NCBI GenBank assembly: GCA_024405235.1
Contig: JAKSPA010000079.1
Location: forward strand, 1 to 7,254
Length of the DNA stretch: 7,254 bases
Direction: 5' to 3'
DNA from: Lentisphaeria bacterium
GTDB taxonomy: Bacteria; Verrucomicrobiota; Lentisphaeria; Oligosphaerales; Oligosphaeraceae
Positions 5,505-7,254 of this stretch are shown here, piece by piece. A model generated the notes under the pieces. It was not told where the DNA came from, ran no database searches, and was given only the letters and a program-made list of their open reading frames with translations. The number at the start of each line of letters is the position of its first letter. The first letter of the stretch is position 1. Both the position numbers and the translations under genes were made by a program.

Positions 5505-7254
5505 TTAGTGTGAGTGTTTTCTGAGATTGGTGCGTTTCTGTGCGATTTCGCGTGCCTTCAGCAGGAGGTCAGCGCTGTTTTCAGAGGATTGCATTTGCTC
5601 TGAAAGAAGCTGCTGCTGGCGTTCCAGTTTTATCTGTTCCAGACGCCTCTGGCAATCCTGCATCGCCTGCTCAAGGCGTGGCGAAAGCGTTCCGTCTTCC
5701 GCGATGGTTTCTCCAGCAAAGGGCGAAAGCGTGAGGACCTTGCTGACGATTGTGTCTCCTGCCAGGTCATCTTGCGGCAAAGCCTCCACAGTGCCCTGCC
5801 AATCGCCTGCGGCGCAACCCGCAAGGACCATGTTCAGCGCACGGACGACTGGCGTCAGCTGCGGCATGATTTCCACGAGATTCAGATCCTGCCACTGGCA
5901 TGCAATCAGTTCGAAATGAACGGCTAGATCGAACATGTGCTCTGCCAGTGATTCTATTCCGTGAAGGTCGTGCACGACCGTGCGGAGCTGCTCGGCAGTA
6001 TCGTTCGTCCGCGCGATTGGTGGCGCCGTTCGCTGGTTGTCCTGCTGGAATTGCGCCGCGCGTTGTTCTGCCTCCAGATTGTTCCGTTTGCGTTGAAGCA
6101 GCAGATCGTTGACCACGTGTTCCGGAATATTGAGATTTTTCGCAAGAATCTGGCAATGGGCGTATGAGGCGACTTCGTCTGGAATTGCCGCAAGCATGTC
6201 CAGCATGTCGTTGACAATGGCGCTTTTAGCTTCGGGAGTGCCTTCCGGATGGACTTTGCAGAAGGCCTGGTAGGCGAAATCCATTGCGGGAATTGAGACG
6301 CTCATGATTTGCTGAAGGGAGCTCGCGCCGCCGCGCTTGAAGATGCTGTCTGGATCTTCGCCGTCTGGGATGGTCGTGATGCAGACCTTCAGATTGAGCG
6401 ACAGGAATAGTTTGATGGTTTTTATTGTCGCCTTCAGGCCTGCGTTGTCGCCATCGAAGGCAAGATGGATTTCCTTCACGCCTGTTTTGGCGACCATTCT
6501 CGCCTGGTCTTCCGTGAAAGCGGTGCCCTGGGAGGCGAAAGCCTGGCCGAGGCCTGCGCGATGGTAGGCGATTGTGTCCAGCTGTCCTTCGCAGACGAGT
6601 GCCCAGCCTGCCTGCTTGAACGCCTGCCGTGCGAAATTGAAACCATAGAGTATTCGTCCCTTGTGGAAAAACTGAGTGTCGCTGGTATTGACGTATTTGC
6701 CACTATGGTCGTTCGGCGCGGGTTCGGTGAAACGCCGTCCCGAAAATGCCACCACGCGCGAAAGTTCGTCGCATATTGGGAACATGATTCTGTGTCTGAA
6801 GATGTCTCTGCCGCGTTCTGGCGCGTTTTCCTTGAAAAGCGCCAATCCCGTCGCCGTCAGTAGTTCTCTGGAATAACCTCTGTCGAGTGCCCAATTCATA
6901 AGCGCATCCCAAGAGTCTGGAGCGTATCCGAGACGGTATTTTTTGATTGTCTCGTCGTCAATTCCTCTGCTTTTCAAATATTCTCTCGCATGCAGTCCGA
7001 GCGGGCTGGAGAGGTTGCTTTGGAAGAATCCAGCCGCTTCGTCAAGAAGCCTCAAGCCATCTTCACGGAATTTCTGCCTTTGCGAATAATTCGGATCGTC
7101 GGTGTCATCTACTTCAGGGATGCTGATGTTATATTTGTTTGCAAGCCAACGTAATGCGCCTGGATAGTCGGTGTTGACCAATGCTTTGACGAAATTGACG
7201 ATTCCACCGCCGGCGCCGCAGCCGAAGCAGTGATAGACCTGTTTGGTCGCATTG
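5505..7254 (-). CDS. dnaG: DNA primase, 5' end beyond the window
   Basis: Makes RNA primers for the replisome, working with the DnaB helicase. The frame is open to the right edge, with 582 residues visible. The TTG at 7181 is not the start, because the 24 codons before it encode KQVYHCFGCGAGG, the second Cys-X2-Cys half of the CHC2 zinc-binding domain; the first half lies outside. After it come the RNA polymerase domain with ERGRDIFRHRIMFPI, GKYVNTSDTQFFHKG and GRILYGFNFA, and the TOPRIM fold with its catalytic Glu (VCEGQLD, near 6589) and the DGD acidic pair (AFDGDNAG, near 6447-6455). In many primases the first TOPRIM motif reads EGYMD; here it is EGQLD, with the acidic residues intact. The C-terminal region from about 5505 to 6200 is helical, rich in Gln, Glu and Arg, and fits the helicase-binding domain; it is poorly conserved between phyla. 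dxr starts 55 bp further on, on the same strand. Confidence 0.96.
   Translation of the reverse strand, partial: NATKQVYHCFGCGAGGGIVNFVKALVNTDYPGALRWLANKYNISIPEVDDTDDPNYSQRQKFREDGLRLLDEAAGFFQSNLSSPLGLHAREYLKSRGIDDETIKKYRLGYAPDSWDALMNWALDRGYSRELLTATGLALFKENAPERGRDIFRHRIMFPICDELSRVVAFSGRRFTEPAPNDHSGKYVNTSDTQFFHKGRILYGFNFARQAFKQAGWALVCEGQLDTIAYHRAGLGQAFASQGTAFTEDQARMVAKTGVKEIHLAFDGDNAGLKATIKTIKLFLSLNLKVCITTIPDGEDPDSIFKRGGASSLQQIMSVSIPAMDFAYQAFCKVHPEGTPEAKSAIVNDMLDMLAAIPDEVASYAHCQILAKNLNIPEHVVNDLLLQRKRNNLEAEQRAAQFQQDNQRTAPPIARTNDTAEQLRTVVHDLHGIESLAEHMFDLAVHFELIACQWQDLNLVEIMPQLTPVVRALNMVLAGCAAGDWQGTVEALPQDDLAGDTIVSKVLTLSPFAGETIAEDGTLSPRLEQAMQDCQRRLEQIKLERQQQLLSEQMQSSENSADLLLKAREIAQKRTNLRKHSH

Noticed and set aside
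7179..7181. TTG at 7181 as the start of dnaG
   Set aside because: The frame continues to the right edge and the preceding codons encode half of the conserved zinc-binding motif, so the gene begins outside the window.

Overview
The window looks like a chromosomal segment from a bacterium of the PVC group, most likely Lentisphaerota (Victivallis-like). The main clue is the gene at 996-1862. It encodes a short type III (prepilin) signal running straight into a hydrophobic helix, with a C-terminal H-X9-DG motif. This protein class is heavily expanded in Lentisphaerota, Planctomycetota and some Verrucomicrobiota. The taxonomic call is inference from protein style, since there is no rRNA or other marker here.

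The left third is on the + strand. Positions 1-780 hold the 3' part of a gene of unknown function. Its N-terminal stretch reads like the last strand of a (beta/alpha)8 sugar-active enzyme, followed by an alpha-helical tail. An in-frame TAA at 37-39 cuts the reading frame near the left edge, so the gene may be broken. A 215-bp AT-rich intergenic region (781-995) follows. It carries a plausible sigma70-type promoter, phased A/T tracts and a perfect 16-bp palindrome suited to an operator. Next comes the prepilin-like gene (996-1862), closed by a strong intrinsic terminator (1891-1930).

The right two thirds are on the - strand and read, in transcription order, dnaG (5' end beyond the window) - dxr - ispH - uppS - ispD. 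The gaps are 55 bp, a 1-bp overlap, 3 bp and 16 bp, so dxr-ispH-uppS-ispD is almost certainly one transcription unit, perhaps with dnaG at its head. Dxr makes MEP from DXP, IspD adds CMP to MEP, and IspH performs the final reduction to IPP/DMAPP. UppS then condenses IPP with farnesyl diphosphate to make the C55 carrier used in peptidoglycan synthesis. The cluster therefore joins isoprenoid precursor supply to cell-wall lipid carrier synthesis. IspE, IspF, IspG and Dxs, and the frequent uppS neighbour cdsA, are not in this window.

The two blocks converge on the 1863-1996 spacer. I see no tRNA, rRNA, CRISPR array, insertion sequence or phage gene. Most of the window is ordinary housekeeping sequence. 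The points worth a second look are the interrupted left-edge gene, the operator/promoter architecture upstream of the prepilin-like gene, and the isoprenoid gene order.
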